64,000 nucleotides of DNA from Zoogloea sp041908905 (GTDB lineage Bacteria > Pseudomonadota > Gammaproteobacteria > Burkholderiales > Rhodocyclaceae), in NCBI RefSeq assembly GCF_041908905.1, contig NZ_JAYREK010000017.1:1-64000 (forward strand). The letters are read 5' to 3'. Positions 9,360 to 18,518 of this stretch are shown piece by piece. The notes under the pieces were generated by a model. The model was not told the origin of the DNA, ran no database searches, and was given only the letters and a program-made list of their open reading frames with translations. The position numbers were made by a program, and so were the translations under genes. How positions within the stretch are numbered: the first letter of the stretch is position 1; every line of letters starts with the position of its first letter.

Positions 9360-10796
9360 TTACACGTTGGCGATCGAGACCGCGCGGCTGTTGAGGTAGG
9401 GCTCGAGGGCTTCCGGGCCGCCCTCGGAGCCGTAGCCGGAATCCTTCACGCCGCCGAAGGGCATCTCGGGCAGCGGCAGCGCCGGCTGGTTGATCCACAG
9501 CATGCCGGCCTCGACGCGCTGGCTCAGCAGGTGGGCGTTCTTCAGCGAACGGGTGAAGGCGTAGGCGGCCAGGCCGTAGGGCAGGCGGTTGGCCTCGGCG
9601 ATGGCTTCCTCGAGGGTGTTGAAACCGCGGATCGCCGCCACCGGGCCAAAGGGCTCGTCGTTGAAGACCCTGGCGTCGAGGGGCACGTCGGTGATCACCG
9701 TGGGGGCGAAGAAGTTGCCCTGCTCGCCCAGGCGGACACCGCCGGCGACCACCGTGGCGCCGCGTTGCACGGCGTCTTCAAGCAGGCTGGTCATAGCCAC
9801 GACGCGGCGCGGGTTGGCCAGCGGGCCCATCTGGGTGCCTTCGGCCAGGCCGTCGCCCACCTTAAGGGACTGGGCGTGGCGGGCCAGCGCGGCGGCAAAG
9901 TCGTTGCGGACGCTCTCGTGCACCAGGAAGCGGGTCGGCGAGATGCACACCTGGCCGGCATTCCGGAACTTGGCCGCGCCGGAGCTCTTGACGGCCAGTT
10001 CGAGGTCGGCATCTTCGGCGATGATCACCGGGGCGTGGCCGCCCAGCTCCATCGTGACGCGCTTCATGTGCTGGCCGGCCAGGGCGGCGAGCTGCTTGCC
10101 GACCACCGTCGAGCCGGTGAAGCTGACCTTGCGGATCACCGGATGGGGGATCAGGTAGCTGGAGATCTCGGCCGGGTTGCCATACACCAGGCCGACCACG
10201 CCGGCCGGCACACCGGCATCGACGAAGGCGCGCAGCAGCGCGGCGGGCGCAGCCGGGGTCTCCTCGGCGGCCTTGACGAGGATCGAACAGCCGGTGGTCA
10301 GCGCCGCCGACACCTTGCGCACGGCCTGGTTGATCGGGAAGTTCCACGGCGTGAAGGCGGCCACCGGGCCCACCGGGTCCTTCACCACCATCTGGCGCAC
10401 CGCCGGGTTGCGGCTCGGCACGAGGCGGCCATAGACGCGCAGGCCCTCGTCGGCGAACCACTCGATGATGTCGGCCGCCGCCATCGTCTCGATCTTCGCT
10501 TCGGCCAGGGGCTTGCCGTTTTCCTGGGTCAGGACGGCGGCGATGCTGTCGGCGCGCTCGCGGACCAGGGCAGCGGCGCGGCGCATGGTGCGGGCCCGCT
10601 CGATGGCCGGCACGTCGCGCCAGGCCTCGAAGCCCTTCTGGGCCGCGGCCAGCGCCCGGTCCAGGTCGGCGACACCGGCGTGGGCGACGCGGCCGATCTC
10701 GGCACCGGTGGCCGGGTTGAAGACGGGCAGCGTGCGCCCGTCGGCGGCATCCTGCCATTCGCCATTGATCAGCAACTGGGTGTTCGGGTAGCTCAT
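9360..10796 (-). CDS. NAD(P)-dependent aldehyde dehydrogenase, succinate-semialdehyde type
   Basis: A 478-residue aldehyde dehydrogenase that oxidises an aldehyde to the acid. The oxyanion-hole segment TPWNFP lies at about 149-154, the general base is Glu250 in MELGG, and the nucleophile is Cys284 in GQVCISPTRF. It ends with the family signature PFGGVKDSGYG and resembles succinate-semialdehyde dehydrogenases (GabD class); the natural substrate is uncertain. The start ATG 10796 has an AAAGGA site. It lies downstream of a small coiled-coil gene on the same strand, and a LysR regulator is transcribed divergently, which may control both. Confidence 0.9.
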   Translation of the reverse strand: MSYPNTQLLINGEWQDAADGRTLPVFNPATGAEIGRVAHAGVADLDRALAAAQKGFEAWRDVPAIERARTMRRAAALVRERADSIAAVLTQENGKPLAEAKIETMAAADIIEWFADEGLRVYGRLVPSRNPAVRQMVVKDPVGPVAAFTPWNFPINQAVRKVSAALTTGCSILVKAAEETPAAPAALLRAFVDAGVPAGVVGLVYGNPAEISSYLIPHPVIRKVSFTGSTVVGKQLAALAGQHMKRVTMELGGHAPVIIAEDADLELAVKSSGAAKFRNAGQVCISPTRFLVHESVRNDFAAALARHAQSLKVGDGLAEGTQMGPLANPRRVVAMTSLLEDAVQRGATVVAGGVRLGEQGNFFAPTVITDVPLDARVFNDEPFGPVAAIRGFNTLEEAIAEANRLPYGLAAYAFTRSLKNAHLLSQRVEAGMLWINQPALPLPEMPFGGVKDSGYGSEGGPEALEPYLNSRAVSIANV

Positions 10797-10894
10797 TCGG
10801 CAATCCTTTCCGGTGGGGGTTGATTCAGCCGCCGATTGTCGGGCATCCGTCGCCGGCCGGTCCAGCACAACCGCGGTGGCTCGGACGCAGCCAC

Positions 10895-11134
10895 TCAGGC
10901 CGGGCAGTTGCCCCGTCCCAGCTGGCCGAGGGACTTCTTGAGGCTGCCGATCACCTCGCTCAGCACCCGGTGCTGGCTGTGCCAGATGGGGGCGGCGGCG
11001 ATGGCCTGGTCGGCGGTCTTGAGGGCGTTGCGGAAGAGCGCGTTCTCGACGCGCAGGCGCTCGATCTCGTTGGCGGCCTGTTCGCGCAGGGCATTGTGGT
11101 CGGGGTTCACACGCAGGGTTTCGACGATGTCCAT
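10895..11134 (-). CDS. Small coiled-coil hypothetical protein
   Basis: A 79-residue protein with a GAGAGGA ribosome-binding site. It is predicted almost entirely helical: residues ~15-45 (REQAANEIERLRVENALFRN) show heptad-like leucines consistent with a short coiled coil. No family was recognised. It is divergent from the LysR gene, with the inverted repeat at 11195-11257 between them, and reads toward the aldehyde dehydrogenase about 100 bases on. Both may therefore be LysR targets; this is inferred from position. Confidence 0.7.
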   Translation of the reverse strand: MDIVETLRVNPDHNALREQAANEIERLRVENALFRNALKTADQAIAAAPIWHSQHRVLSEVIGSLKKSLGQLGRGNCPA

Positions 11135-11194
11135 TTGCTTGTCCTCTCTTGCCGGGCCCGCCGCGCCCCGGGAGTCGGGAGGAAGGCGGCGGCC

Positions 11195-11257
11195 TCTGAT
11201 ATGGATTGCAGTCTAGGGTGGCACAACCTATATTTGAAATCGATTATCCATATCAGA
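11195..11257. promoter_or_regulatory. Perfect 12-bp inverted repeat in the divergent LysR promoter
   Basis: TCTGATATGGAT (11195-11206) is repeated as ATCCATATCAGA (11246-11257), with 39 bases between the arms and 51 bases between centres (close to five helical turns). It lies between two divergent starts (11134 and 11281), the usual place for LysR-type operators. It is A/T-rich compared with its surroundings. Confidence 0.6.
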
Positions 11258-11280
11258 CCCATAATCACGGCAGATCACTC

Positions 11281-12204
11281 ATGAACAAGCACCCCACCGA
11301 CCTGCGCCGCATCGACCTCAACCTGCTGGTCTCGCTGGACGCGCTGCTCGCCGAATGCAACGTGACCCGCGCCGCCGAACGCCTCCACCTGAGCCAGCCG
11401 GCCCTGTCGGCGCAGCTCGCCAAGCTGCGGCAGATCTTCGGCGACCCGCTGCTGCTGCCCGCCGAGACCGGCCGCGGCATGACCCCGACGGCCCGCGCCC
11501 TGGCCCTCGCCGCCCCCCTCAGCTCGGCCCTCAAGGACCTCGAGGCGGTAGTCTGCCACCAGCCGAGCTTCGACCCCTTCACCGATGTGCGCACCTTCCA
11601 GGTGGCGGCCAACGACAACGCGATGACGGTGATCGGCCTGCCCCTCATCGAGAAGCTCTCCGCCCACGCCGGCCCCGGCGTGCGCATCGCCTTCCGCACC
11701 CCCGAGGTGGCGCTGATCGCCGGCCAGATGGAGCGCGGCGAGGTGGACCTGCTGATCGCCACCGAGCGCCTCGTGCCCGACACCATGAAGACCCGCCGGC
11801 TGATCGAGGGGCGCTTCGTGATGGCCCAACGCAAGGGCCACCCCCGCGGCAACGGCCCCCTCGACCTCGACGCCTACTGCGCGCTGCAGCACGTGCTCGT
11901 CGCCGAGATCGGCGGCCGCCTGAGCGGCTATGTGGACGAGGCCCTCGAGAAGATCGGCCGCCGGCGCAACGTGGTGCTTTCAGTCGAAAAATTCATGCTT
12001 GTACCCGAGATCCTGCGCAACTCCGACTACGTGTGCACCCTGCCCGCGACGCTGATGGCGCGCTTCGCCGGCGCCCTCGACATGTTCGAGCTGCCCTATG
12101 ACGACAAGGGCTTCCGCCTCGGCCTCGCCTGGCATCCGCGTAACCATGCCGATCCAGCCGTCAGCTGGCTGCGCGAACTGGTGATCCGGCTGGTGCCGGG
12201 CTGA
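11281..12204 (+). CDS. LysR-type transcriptional regulator
   Basis: A 307-residue regulator. The N-terminal winged helix-turn-helix spans about 8-66 (LNLLVSLDALLAECNVTRAA, then HLSQPALSAQLAKLR), followed by a LysR substrate-binding domain (about 90-300) with VRTFQVAANDNAM and the segment EVDLLIATERLVPD. The overall type resembles NodD/LinR/PcpR-like regulators, which bind small aromatic or hydrophobic effectors; the effector is unknown. It starts at ATG 11281 and is transcribed away from the 79-residue gene and the aldehyde dehydrogenase. Autoregulation through the 11195-11257 repeat is likely. Confidence 0.92.
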   Translation: MNKHPTDLRRIDLNLLVSLDALLAECNVTRAAERLHLSQPALSAQLAKLRQIFGDPLLLPAETGRGMTPTARALALAAPLSSALKDLEAVVCHQPSFDPFTDVRTFQVAANDNAMTVIGLPLIEKLSAHAGPGVRIAFRTPEVALIAGQMERGEVDLLIATERLVPDTMKTRRLIEGRFVMAQRKGHPRGNGPLDLDAYCALQHVLVAEIGGRLSGYVDEALEKIGRRRNVVLSVEKFMLVPEILRNSDYVCTLPATLMARFAGALDMFELPYDDKGFRLGLAWHPRNHADPAVSWLRELVIRLVPG

Positions 12205-12334
12205 GCATGGCGTGTGGCATATGTATCAAGGGGTCAAGAAACCACCTTGCCGGGCCGATAACAATTGCGTAAAAAACCTTGCTCCTGGCATGGCCAGCGC
12301 GCTCCGCAAAATCGACACGCAAATAGGACACGAC

Positions 12335-14014
12335 GTGCAGTTCCAGGCCCCTTCCAACCCCACGACCTCTTCCGCCCAACGCCCCGCCCCCCGCGCCCCG
12401 CTGCGCCATCGCCTCGCCGCCCTCGCCCTGCTCCTCGGCGCCGCCGGGCCCGGGATCGGCGGCGAAGACTTCATCTATGTGGTGCGCCCGGGCGACAGCC
12501 CCTGGAACATCACCACGCGCTACCTCAAGAGCCTCGAACACTGGCCGCGGCTCCAGCGCTACAACCGCATCCTGGCGCCCGAGGCGATCCCCACCGGCAC
12601 CCAGCTGCGCATCCCCCTCGACTGGCTGCGCAGCCAGGCCCGCCCGGTGCGCATCGAAGATCTCCAGGGCCGGGTCGAGGTGGTCCACCGGGGCGTGCCC
12701 CGAGCGCTCGAGCGGGGGATGGCCGTCGCCGAGGGCAGCCTCCTGCGAACCGGCGCCGACGGCAGCCTCACGCTGCGCCTGCCCGACGGCAGCCGCAGCC
12801 TGCTCGGCCCGGATTCCGAACTGCGCCTCGATTCCGCCCGGCAACCCGCGATCGCCCCCGGTGGGCAGATCAGGATGGAGCTGCGCAGCGGCCACGTCGA
12901 GAACAAGGTCCCCGACAAGCGCAAGAGCGGCGGGCGCTTCATCATCGACACCCCGTCCGGCGTCACCGCGGTGCGCGGCACCCACTTCCGGGTCAGCGAA
13001 GCCGGCCAGGTGCTGCGCACCGAAACCCTCGAAGGCGAGGTCGAGCTCCGCAACCGGGCCGGCCGCAGCGTCATGAAGGCCGGCACCGGCGTCAGCGCCC
13101 CCGCCGGCCAGCCCCCCCGCGCAGCCAGGCCGCTGCTCCCCGCCCCCAGCCTGGACGGGCTGCCCGAGCGCATCGACCGCCTGCCGGTCAGCCTCGACCT
13201 GCCCGCCGTCGCCGGCGCGGTGCGCTACCGCACCCAGTTCGCGCCGGAGGCAGGCTTCTCGGTGATCGAGTCCGACCTGTCCGCCGCCCAGCCCCAGGCG
13301 CGCGCCCCGGCCGAGCTTCCCGACGGGGTCCACCGCATCCGCGTGCGGGCCGTCGCCGCGGACGGCCTCGAAGGCTTCGACGCCGAGCGCAGCATCCTTG
13401 TCGACGCCCGCCCCGAGCCCCCCTTCCCCAGCCAGCCGACCCCCGGCAGCAGCGTCGCCGAGGAGCGGCCGGCCTTCCGCTGGGCGCGCATCGCCGAGGC
13501 CAGCCGCTACCACTTCCAGCTCGCCAGCGATGCCGGCTTCAGGCAGCTCATCGTCGAGCGCGACGACCTCACCGACAACGGCGTCGAGCTGGCGGACGGC
13601 CTCGCGCCGGGAAGCTACTTCTGGCGCGTCGCCGTGACCACCGCCGCCGAAGGTCGCGGGCCGTTCTCCGACCCCCAGGGCTTCCGCCGCCCGCCCCCGG
13701 GCCCCCAGGCGGAGCCGCCCCGGCTGGGCGTCGGCACCCTCGAGCTGCGCTGGCGGGCCAGCGGCGCCGACCACCGCTATCAGGTTCAGCTGAGCACCGA
13801 CCCATCGTTCGCCAGCCCCGAGCACGACCTCCAGACCGACACCCCCGCCCTGTCGATGACGCCCCCGTCCCCCGGCGTCCACCACGTGCGCATCCGCAGC
13901 CTCGAACCCGGCAATCCGCCGGGCCCGTGGGGCAAGCCGCAGCAGGTCGACATCCCGCGGGATTACTGGAAAGCGCTGCTGCTGGTGGTGCCCGCCCTCT
14001 TCCTGGTGCTGTGA
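12335..14014 (+). CDS. Secreted LysM-FecR domain protein
   Basis: A protein of about 559 residues from GTG 12335 (AGGA 6-9 bases upstream); ATG starts at 12290 and 12212 are also in frame. A hydrophobic signal-like segment (RHRLAALALLLGAAGPGIGG) precedes a LysM peptidoglycan-binding domain (about 46-97, YVVRPGDSPWNITTRYL). A FecR domain follows (about 110-225, with DGSLTLRLPDGSRS, IDTPSGVTAVRGTHFRV and ETLEGEVEL), then about three fibronectin-III-like repeats. The C-terminus is hydrophobic (YWKALLLVVPALFLVL), possibly a membrane anchor. The stop overlaps the next gene as GTGA. The pair suggests an envelope sensor feeding a c-di-GMP enzyme. Confidence 0.78.
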   Translation: MQFQAPSNPTTSSAQRPAPRAPLRHRLAALALLLGAAGPGIGGEDFIYVVRPGDSPWNITTRYLKSLEHWPRLQRYNRILAPEAIPTGTQLRIPLDWLRSQARPVRIEDLQGRVEVVHRGVPRALERGMAVAEGSLLRTGADGSLTLRLPDGSRSLLGPDSELRLDSARQPAIAPGGQIRMELRSGHVENKVPDKRKSGGRFIIDTPSGVTAVRGTHFRVSEAGQVLRTETLEGEVELRNRAGRSVMKAGTGVSAPAGQPPRAARPLLPAPSLDGLPERIDRLPVSLDLPAVAGAVRYRTQFAPEAGFSVIESDLSAAQPQARAPAELPDGVHRIRVRAVAADGLEGFDAERSILVDARPEPPFPSQPTPGSSVAEERPAFRWARIAEASRYHFQLASDAGFRQLIVERDDLTDNGVELADGLAPGSYFWRVAVTTAAEGRGPFSDPQGFRRPPPGPQAEPPRLGVGTLELRWRASGADHRYQVQLSTDPSFASPEHDLQTDTPALSMTPPSPGVHHVRIRSLEPGNPPGPWGKPQQVDIPRDYWKALLLVVPALFLVL

Positions 14015-16836
14015 ACCCCACGTCGCGGATCCGCCGCTGGCTCCTGGCGCGCTGGGGCTGGCTGCTCGTCGCCCTCGCCGCCGCCCTGGCGGTGCTGGCC
14101 GAGCTGAGCGCCGTGGCGCGGGTCGACCTCCTGCTGTACGACGGCCTCGAAGCGCTGACCGCTCCCGCCCGGGCTCCGGCGGCGCAGGCGGTCATCGTCG
14201 CCGTCGACGAACGCAGCATCGCCGCGCTCGGGCGCTGGCCCTGGGATCGCGACCTCCACGGCCAGCTGCTCGACCGGCTCACCGACGCGGGCGCCGCCGC
14301 GGTGGGCATGTCCATCCTGTTCACCGAGCCCGGCAGCGGCGACCACCGGCTGGCGGCGGCCCTCGCCCGCTCCGGCCGCGTGAGCCTGCCGGTAGCCCCC
14401 GCCGAGGCCGACGACGGCGACGGCGTGCGGGCCCTCCTGCCGCTGCCGGGCCTGGCCGCCGCCGCCGCCGCCCTCGGTCATGTGGACGTGGAGCTCGACG
14501 CCGACGCCCTGGCCCGCCGGACCTTCCGCCAGGCCGGTGTCGGCGGCGCCGGCTGGCCGGCCCTGTCCCTGGCCGTCGCGGAAACCGTGCAGGCGGAACG
14601 CCCGCCCACGCCCGGCGCCGACGCGCCCGCCCACGCTTCGGCCCACCAGTGGGTGCGCGCCGGCGAGATGCTGCTGCCCTACCCCCGGCCCGGCGACACC
14701 CCGCCGGTCTACTCGTACATCGACATCCTCCGCGACCCGGCCCTCGCCGCCGGGCTGGCCGGCAAGGCCGTCTTCGTGGGTGCCGTGGCGGCGGGCCTGG
14801 ATGCCGGGCTGGCCACCCCGGGCACCGCCAACGGACGCCCGATGCCCGCCGTCGAATTCCACGCCCGTGCCTACGAAGCGCTGATGAGCGGACGGGTCCA
14901 CCACACCGCCAGCACCACCCTGACCCTGTCGGCAACCCTGCTCCTGCTGCTCCCGGCGATGGTCTTCCGTCCGACGCGGCGGGCGCTACGGATTCCCCTC
15001 GCCACCGGCGGGCTGCTGCTGCCCTTCGCCGCCAGCGGCGTGCTGCTCCGGGAGGCACAGGTGTGGGTGCCCCCCGCCGCGGCGACGGGGGGCCTCATCG
15101 CGGGGCACCTGCTGACGCTGGTGCTGCGCCTCGTGGACACCCGGCGGCACCTGCAGCGGGCCCACCGCCAGGCCGACGCCACCCTGCGCTCCATCGCCGA
15201 CGGGGTGATCTCCGTCGATGGCAAGGGCGCCATCGTGTTCATGAACCCGGTGGCCGGGCGGCTGCTCGGCGCCAGCCTGGCCGAACTCGGCGGACAGCCG
15301 GTCGGCCCCCTGCTGGGCCGCTTCACCGCCGAAGCCTCCCGGCTCGGCCAGCTCCTCCGGCGCTGCCTCACCGACGGCAGGCAGGTCACGCTGCCCGCGC
15401 CCCTGGCCTGGACCAGCGCCGACGGCGCCCGCCACATGCTCACCCTGACCCTCACCCCCATCGCCAGCGACGAAGGCGGCGCGGTGCTGGCCTTCCACGA
15501 CGTCACCGAGAGCGTCGCCTCCACCCAGCGGCTGCGCCACGAAGCCACCCACGACCCCCTCACCGGGCTGCCCAACCGCAGCCTGCTGCTCGACCGGCTG
15601 CAGCGGGCGATCGCCCGCAGTACCCGCGCGGGCAGCATGGTGGCGGTGCTGTTCATCGACCTCGACCGCTTCAAGCGCATCAACGACAGTCTCGGCCACC
15701 ACTGCGGCGACCTCGTGCTGCAGAACGTGGCCCGCCGCCTCACCGCCGCGGTGCGCACCGAAGACACCGTGGCGCGCTGGGGCGGCGACGAGTTCATCGT
15801 CCTGCTCGACGGCCTCGCCGACCGCCACTCGGTCGCCACCATCGCCACCAAGATCCTCGAACTGCTCGACCGGGAGATCGAAGGCGTGGACGTGCACGGG
15901 CTGTCCCTCGCCTGCAGCATCGGCATCAGCCTCGGCCCCCAGGACAGCACCGACGCCGACGCCCTGCTGTCGATGGCCGACAAGGCGATGTACCGGGGCA
16001 AGGAGGACGGCGGACGGCGCTTCACCTTCTACGCCGCCGAGATGAACACCTGGTCGCGGGACCGGCTCAGCATCGAGAGCGCCCTGCGCGGCGCCCTCGC
16101 CAACGGCGAGTTCGAGCTGTTCTACCAGCCCCAGGTGTCGATCACCGGGCGGCGGCTGGTGGGCTTCGAGTCCCTGATCCGCTGGCGCCGCCCCGGCGTC
16201 GGCCTGGTCCCGCCCGACCAGTTCATTCCCGCCGCCGAGGAGAGCGGCCACATCCGCGCGATGGGCGAGTGGGTCGTCCGCGAAGCCGCCGCCCAGCTCG
16301 CCCGCTGGTCCGCCGAGGGCCTGCCGCTGGTGCCGGTGGCGGTGAACGTCTCCTCCCGCCAGTGCGCCGACATGGCGATCGTCGACACCATCCGCCACGC
16401 CCTCGCCGAGAGCCGCCTGGCCCCGCAGCTGCTCAAGATCGAGCTGACCGAGTCCACCGCCATGCACAAGCCGGACTTCGTCGCCGAGCTGCTCGCCCGG
16501 GTCGCCGAGCTGGGTGTCGGCGTGTCGGTGGACGACTTCGGCACCGGCTATTCATCCCTGTCCCATCTCAAGCGCTTTCCGGTCTCCGAGCTCAAGATCG
16601 ACCGCAGCTTCGTGGCCGGCATCACCCACGCCGGAGACGACGCCGCCATCGTCCAGGGCACCATCGCCCTCGCCCACGGGCTGGGCAAGAGCGTCGTCGC
16701 CGAGGGCGTCGAAACCGCCGAGCAACTCGAGTTCCTCACCCGACTCGGCTGCGACACGGCCCAGGGCTGGCTGTTCTCCCGTCCCCTGCCGGCCGCCGAG
16801 GTGCGCGCCTGGCTCGCCCGCGCCCCCCTCGACTGA
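14011..16836 (+). CDS. CHASE2-PAS-GGDEF-EAL c-di-GMP turnover protein
   Basis: A 941-residue membrane protein starting at GTG 14011, overlapping the LysM-FecR stop. Domains in order: a membrane helix (about 13-33), a periplasmic CHASE2 sensor (about 35-290, VIVAVDERSIAALGRWPWDR), three membrane helices (about 300-375), PAS (about 385-500), GGDEF with intact WGGDEF (591-595) preceded by an RTED inhibitory site, and EAL. The EAL motif is ESL (starting at about 720), followed by NVSSRQ, ELTEST and DDFGTGYSS (about 841). The cyclase site looks active; the phosphodiesterase also keeps most metal ligands. CHASE2 with a FecR-type partner is a recurrent pairing. It probably converts an envelope signal into c-di-GMP changes. 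Confidence 0.93.
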   Translation: MNPTSRIRRWLLARWGWLLVALAAALAVLAELSAVARVDLLLYDGLEALTAPARAPAAQAVIVAVDERSIAALGRWPWDRDLHGQLLDRLTDAGAAAVGMSILFTEPGSGDHRLAAALARSGRVSLPVAPAEADDGDGVRALLPLPGLAAAAAALGHVDVELDADALARRTFRQAGVGGAGWPALSLAVAETVQAERPPTPGADAPAHASAHQWVRAGEMLLPYPRPGDTPPVYSYIDILRDPALAAGLAGKAVFVGAVAAGLDAGLATPGTANGRPMPAVEFHARAYEALMSGRVHHTASTTLTLSATLLLLLPAMVFRPTRRALRIPLATGGLLLPFAASGVLLREAQVWVPPAAATGGLIAGHLLTLVLRLVDTRRHLQRAHRQADATLRSIADGVISVDGKGAIVFMNPVAGRLLGASLAELGGQPVGPLLGRFTAEASRLGQLLRRCLTDGRQVTLPAPLAWTSADGARHMLTLTLTPIASDEGGAVLAFHDVTESVASTQRLRHEATHDPLTGLPNRSLLLDRLQRAIARSTRAGSMVAVLFIDLDRFKRINDSLGHHCGDLVLQNVARRLTAAVRTEDTVARWGGDEFIVLLDGLADRHSVATIATKILELLDREIEGVDVHGLSLACSIGISLGPQDSTDADALLSMADKAMYRGKEDGGRRFTFYAAEMNTWSRDRLSIESALRGALANGEFELFYQPQVSITGRRLVGFESLIRWRRPGVGLVPPDQFIPAAEESGHIRAMGEWVVREAAAQLARWSAEGLPLVPVAVNVSSRQCADMAIVDTIRHALAESRLAPQLLKIELTESTAMHKPDFVAELLARVAELGVGVSVDDFGTGYSSLSHLKRFPVSELKIDRSFVAGITHAGDDAAIVQGTIALAHGLGKSVVAEGVETAEQLEFLTRLGCDTAQGWLFSRPLPAAEVRAWLARAPLD

Positions 16837-16841
16837 CCGGC

Positions 16842-17918
16842 TCAGACCACCCAGCGGGCGCCCGCCGCACCCTCCGGCGGCCGGGCCACGAAACCCGGCG
16901 CCTGCTCCGGGCCTGAGCGGGCGGCGGGCAGCTTGAGGCGCATGAAGGGTTTCTCGACCGCATACCAGCTGAGGGCGCCGGCCAGGATGGACAGCCCCCC
17001 CACCAGGCCCATCATCAGGTACACATCGAGGGTCGGAAAATGCCACAGCAGGATCTTGTTGATCGGCCAGGCATACAGGTAGATGCCGTAGGAGACATCC
17101 GGCAGGCGGTTGAACCCGCGCAAGGGGGTGCCGGCATGGGCGTAATGCAGGATCGCGTAGCCCCAGAAGAGGCACAGTCCCGGCTCGGCCAGCGGCCTCG
17201 AGAACAGGCAGGCCACAAAGAGCAGCAGCGCCGCCCGAGCCAGCGCGGGCGTCCAGGGCAGCGCATCGCGGTACAGATAAAAGCAGCAGCCCGCCGAGAA
17301 CGCCATCAGCAGCCGGAGATACAGCTCGCCGGCAAACGACGCCACGCCGGACGCGGCCAGCACATGCAGCAGCGCGCTCGGCGCAAACACCGCCGGCCAG
17401 AAGTGCCGCCGACGGAACAGCCCGGCCAGGCCGGCCACCAGCACCAGCATGTAGCACTGGAATTCGTAGGGAATCGACCACACCGCGCCATTGAGGAAGG
17501 GGTAGGCCGTACCGGCGAACACCGGCGGGGTCACGACCAGTTCCAGCCGGGCCAGGCCGGCGACGAAGCCGCCCCACCAGAACTGGTGGAAATAATCCGC
17601 CCCGCCGTAGAGCGGCCCGACGACGAGCGCGCAGAACAGCGACGCGGCGATGAAGCCGGGATAGATGCGCAGCACCCGGCTCGCGACGAAGCGCCCGACC
17701 TGCGGCCGGCTCACCCAGCTCTTGACGATCAGGAAGCCGCTCAGGATGAAGAAGCTGTCGACGGCCAGCTCGCCGAACGAGAGGGTGCCGAACAGCCGGG
17801 ACAGCCACTCGTTGCTGCGGTCGCCGTCCTGCAACTCGGGGGCGTGAGAGACGATCACCAGCGCCGCAAACACGAAGCGCAGCAGATTGAAATTGTTCCG
17901 ATGAGCCTTGCATTGCAT
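16842..17918 (-). CDS. Acyltransferase 3 family membrane protein
   Basis: A 358-residue integral membrane acyltransferase (Acyl_transf_3, OafA/ExoZ type), which typically adds acetyl groups to cell-surface or secreted sugars. The N-terminal signature NNFNLLRFVFAALVIVSHAPEL contains the conserved His after the first helix. FILSGFLI (about 75-82) and a catalytic-region RVLRIYPG follow, with about ten membrane helices in total. ATG 17918 has GGGGAA upstream. It ends 6 bases from the convergent CHASE2 gene. The substrate cannot be inferred because no polysaccharide genes adjoin it. Confidence 0.88.
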   Translation of the reverse strand: MQCKAHRNNFNLLRFVFAALVIVSHAPELQDGDRSNEWLSRLFGTLSFGELAVDSFFILSGFLIVKSWVSRPQVGRFVASRVLRIYPGFIAASLFCALVVGPLYGGADYFHQFWWGGFVAGLARLELVVTPPVFAGTAYPFLNGAVWSIPYEFQCYMLVLVAGLAGLFRRRHFWPAVFAPSALLHVLAASGVASFAGELYLRLLMAFSAGCCFYLYRDALPWTPALARAALLLFVACLFSRPLAEPGLCLFWGYAILHYAHAGTPLRGFNRLPDVSYGIYLYAWPINKILLWHFPTLDVYLMMGLVGGLSILAGALSWYAVEKPFMRLKLPAARSGPEQAPGFVARPPEGAAGARWVV

Positions 17919-18518
17919 TTGAATTCCCCGGAAGCATCGATTACAGGGGATTCTATTGCCCGCCCGCACCCATCAATTGTGGCGATTCGTGAAGAAACAA
18001 AAAACGACAAAAAGTTTAAAAACCCATTAAATACAATGTGATACACAACATCTTACGTCAGCGCAAGATCCCCCGGAAAGCAGGAAAGCCAGCGCCCGCA
18101 ATGCCCCTCCCAGCCGGCCACCAAAAAATCCAAAATAAATATTCATTCCATTTTCGGAAAGCCTCCACAGCCACCCCGGGCGCCATGTAACCTGAGGTTC
18201 ACGTTTGTTTAATATAATCGCGGCCCTGACGCCTCCCGACGCGACTTTACCGGGACACAGAGCCCTGCCACGGCTCGAGCGATGGCCATCCCGGTATGTC
18301 ACGGCCTTGGGCATATCGGCCGCAAGGAGCATCGTCAGAGCCCCTGCCGGTTTACCGCCGGACAATTCAAAGGGGCCACTCCAGCACCACCGGCTTCCAT
18401 CGTGTGGGTAAACGGGTCCGCCCGTCGAGTCAGGGCGAGCCCGAAGACTGGCATGCACGCCACAACACTTGAACATGCCCGCCATAGTCCGGCTCCCCGC
18501 ACAACCCAGAGGTCAACA
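17919..18518. promoter_or_regulatory. Divergent A/T-rich spacer with OprB promoter and structured leader
   Basis: A 600-base non-coding spacer between the acyltransferase and the porin. The left part (about 17930-18220) is A/T-rich and likely carries the acyltransferase promoter. A perfect TATAAT at 18213-18218 suggests a sigma-70 -10 box reading right, with a poor -35 region. The resulting ~300-base leader contains TACCGGGA (18248-18255) pairing with TCCCGGTA (18289-18296), enclosing an inner GAGCC/GGCTC stem. No protein-coding gene was recognised. A long, structured 5' leader before the oprB-mgtC pair is therefore proposed. Confidence 0.45.

Noticed and set aside
12265..14010. Extended N-terminal frame of the CHASE2 protein
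   Set aside because: The frame before 14011 is Arg/Pro-rich and overlaps the LysM-FecR gene, whose homology is clear; GTG 14011 gives a normal CHASE2 start.
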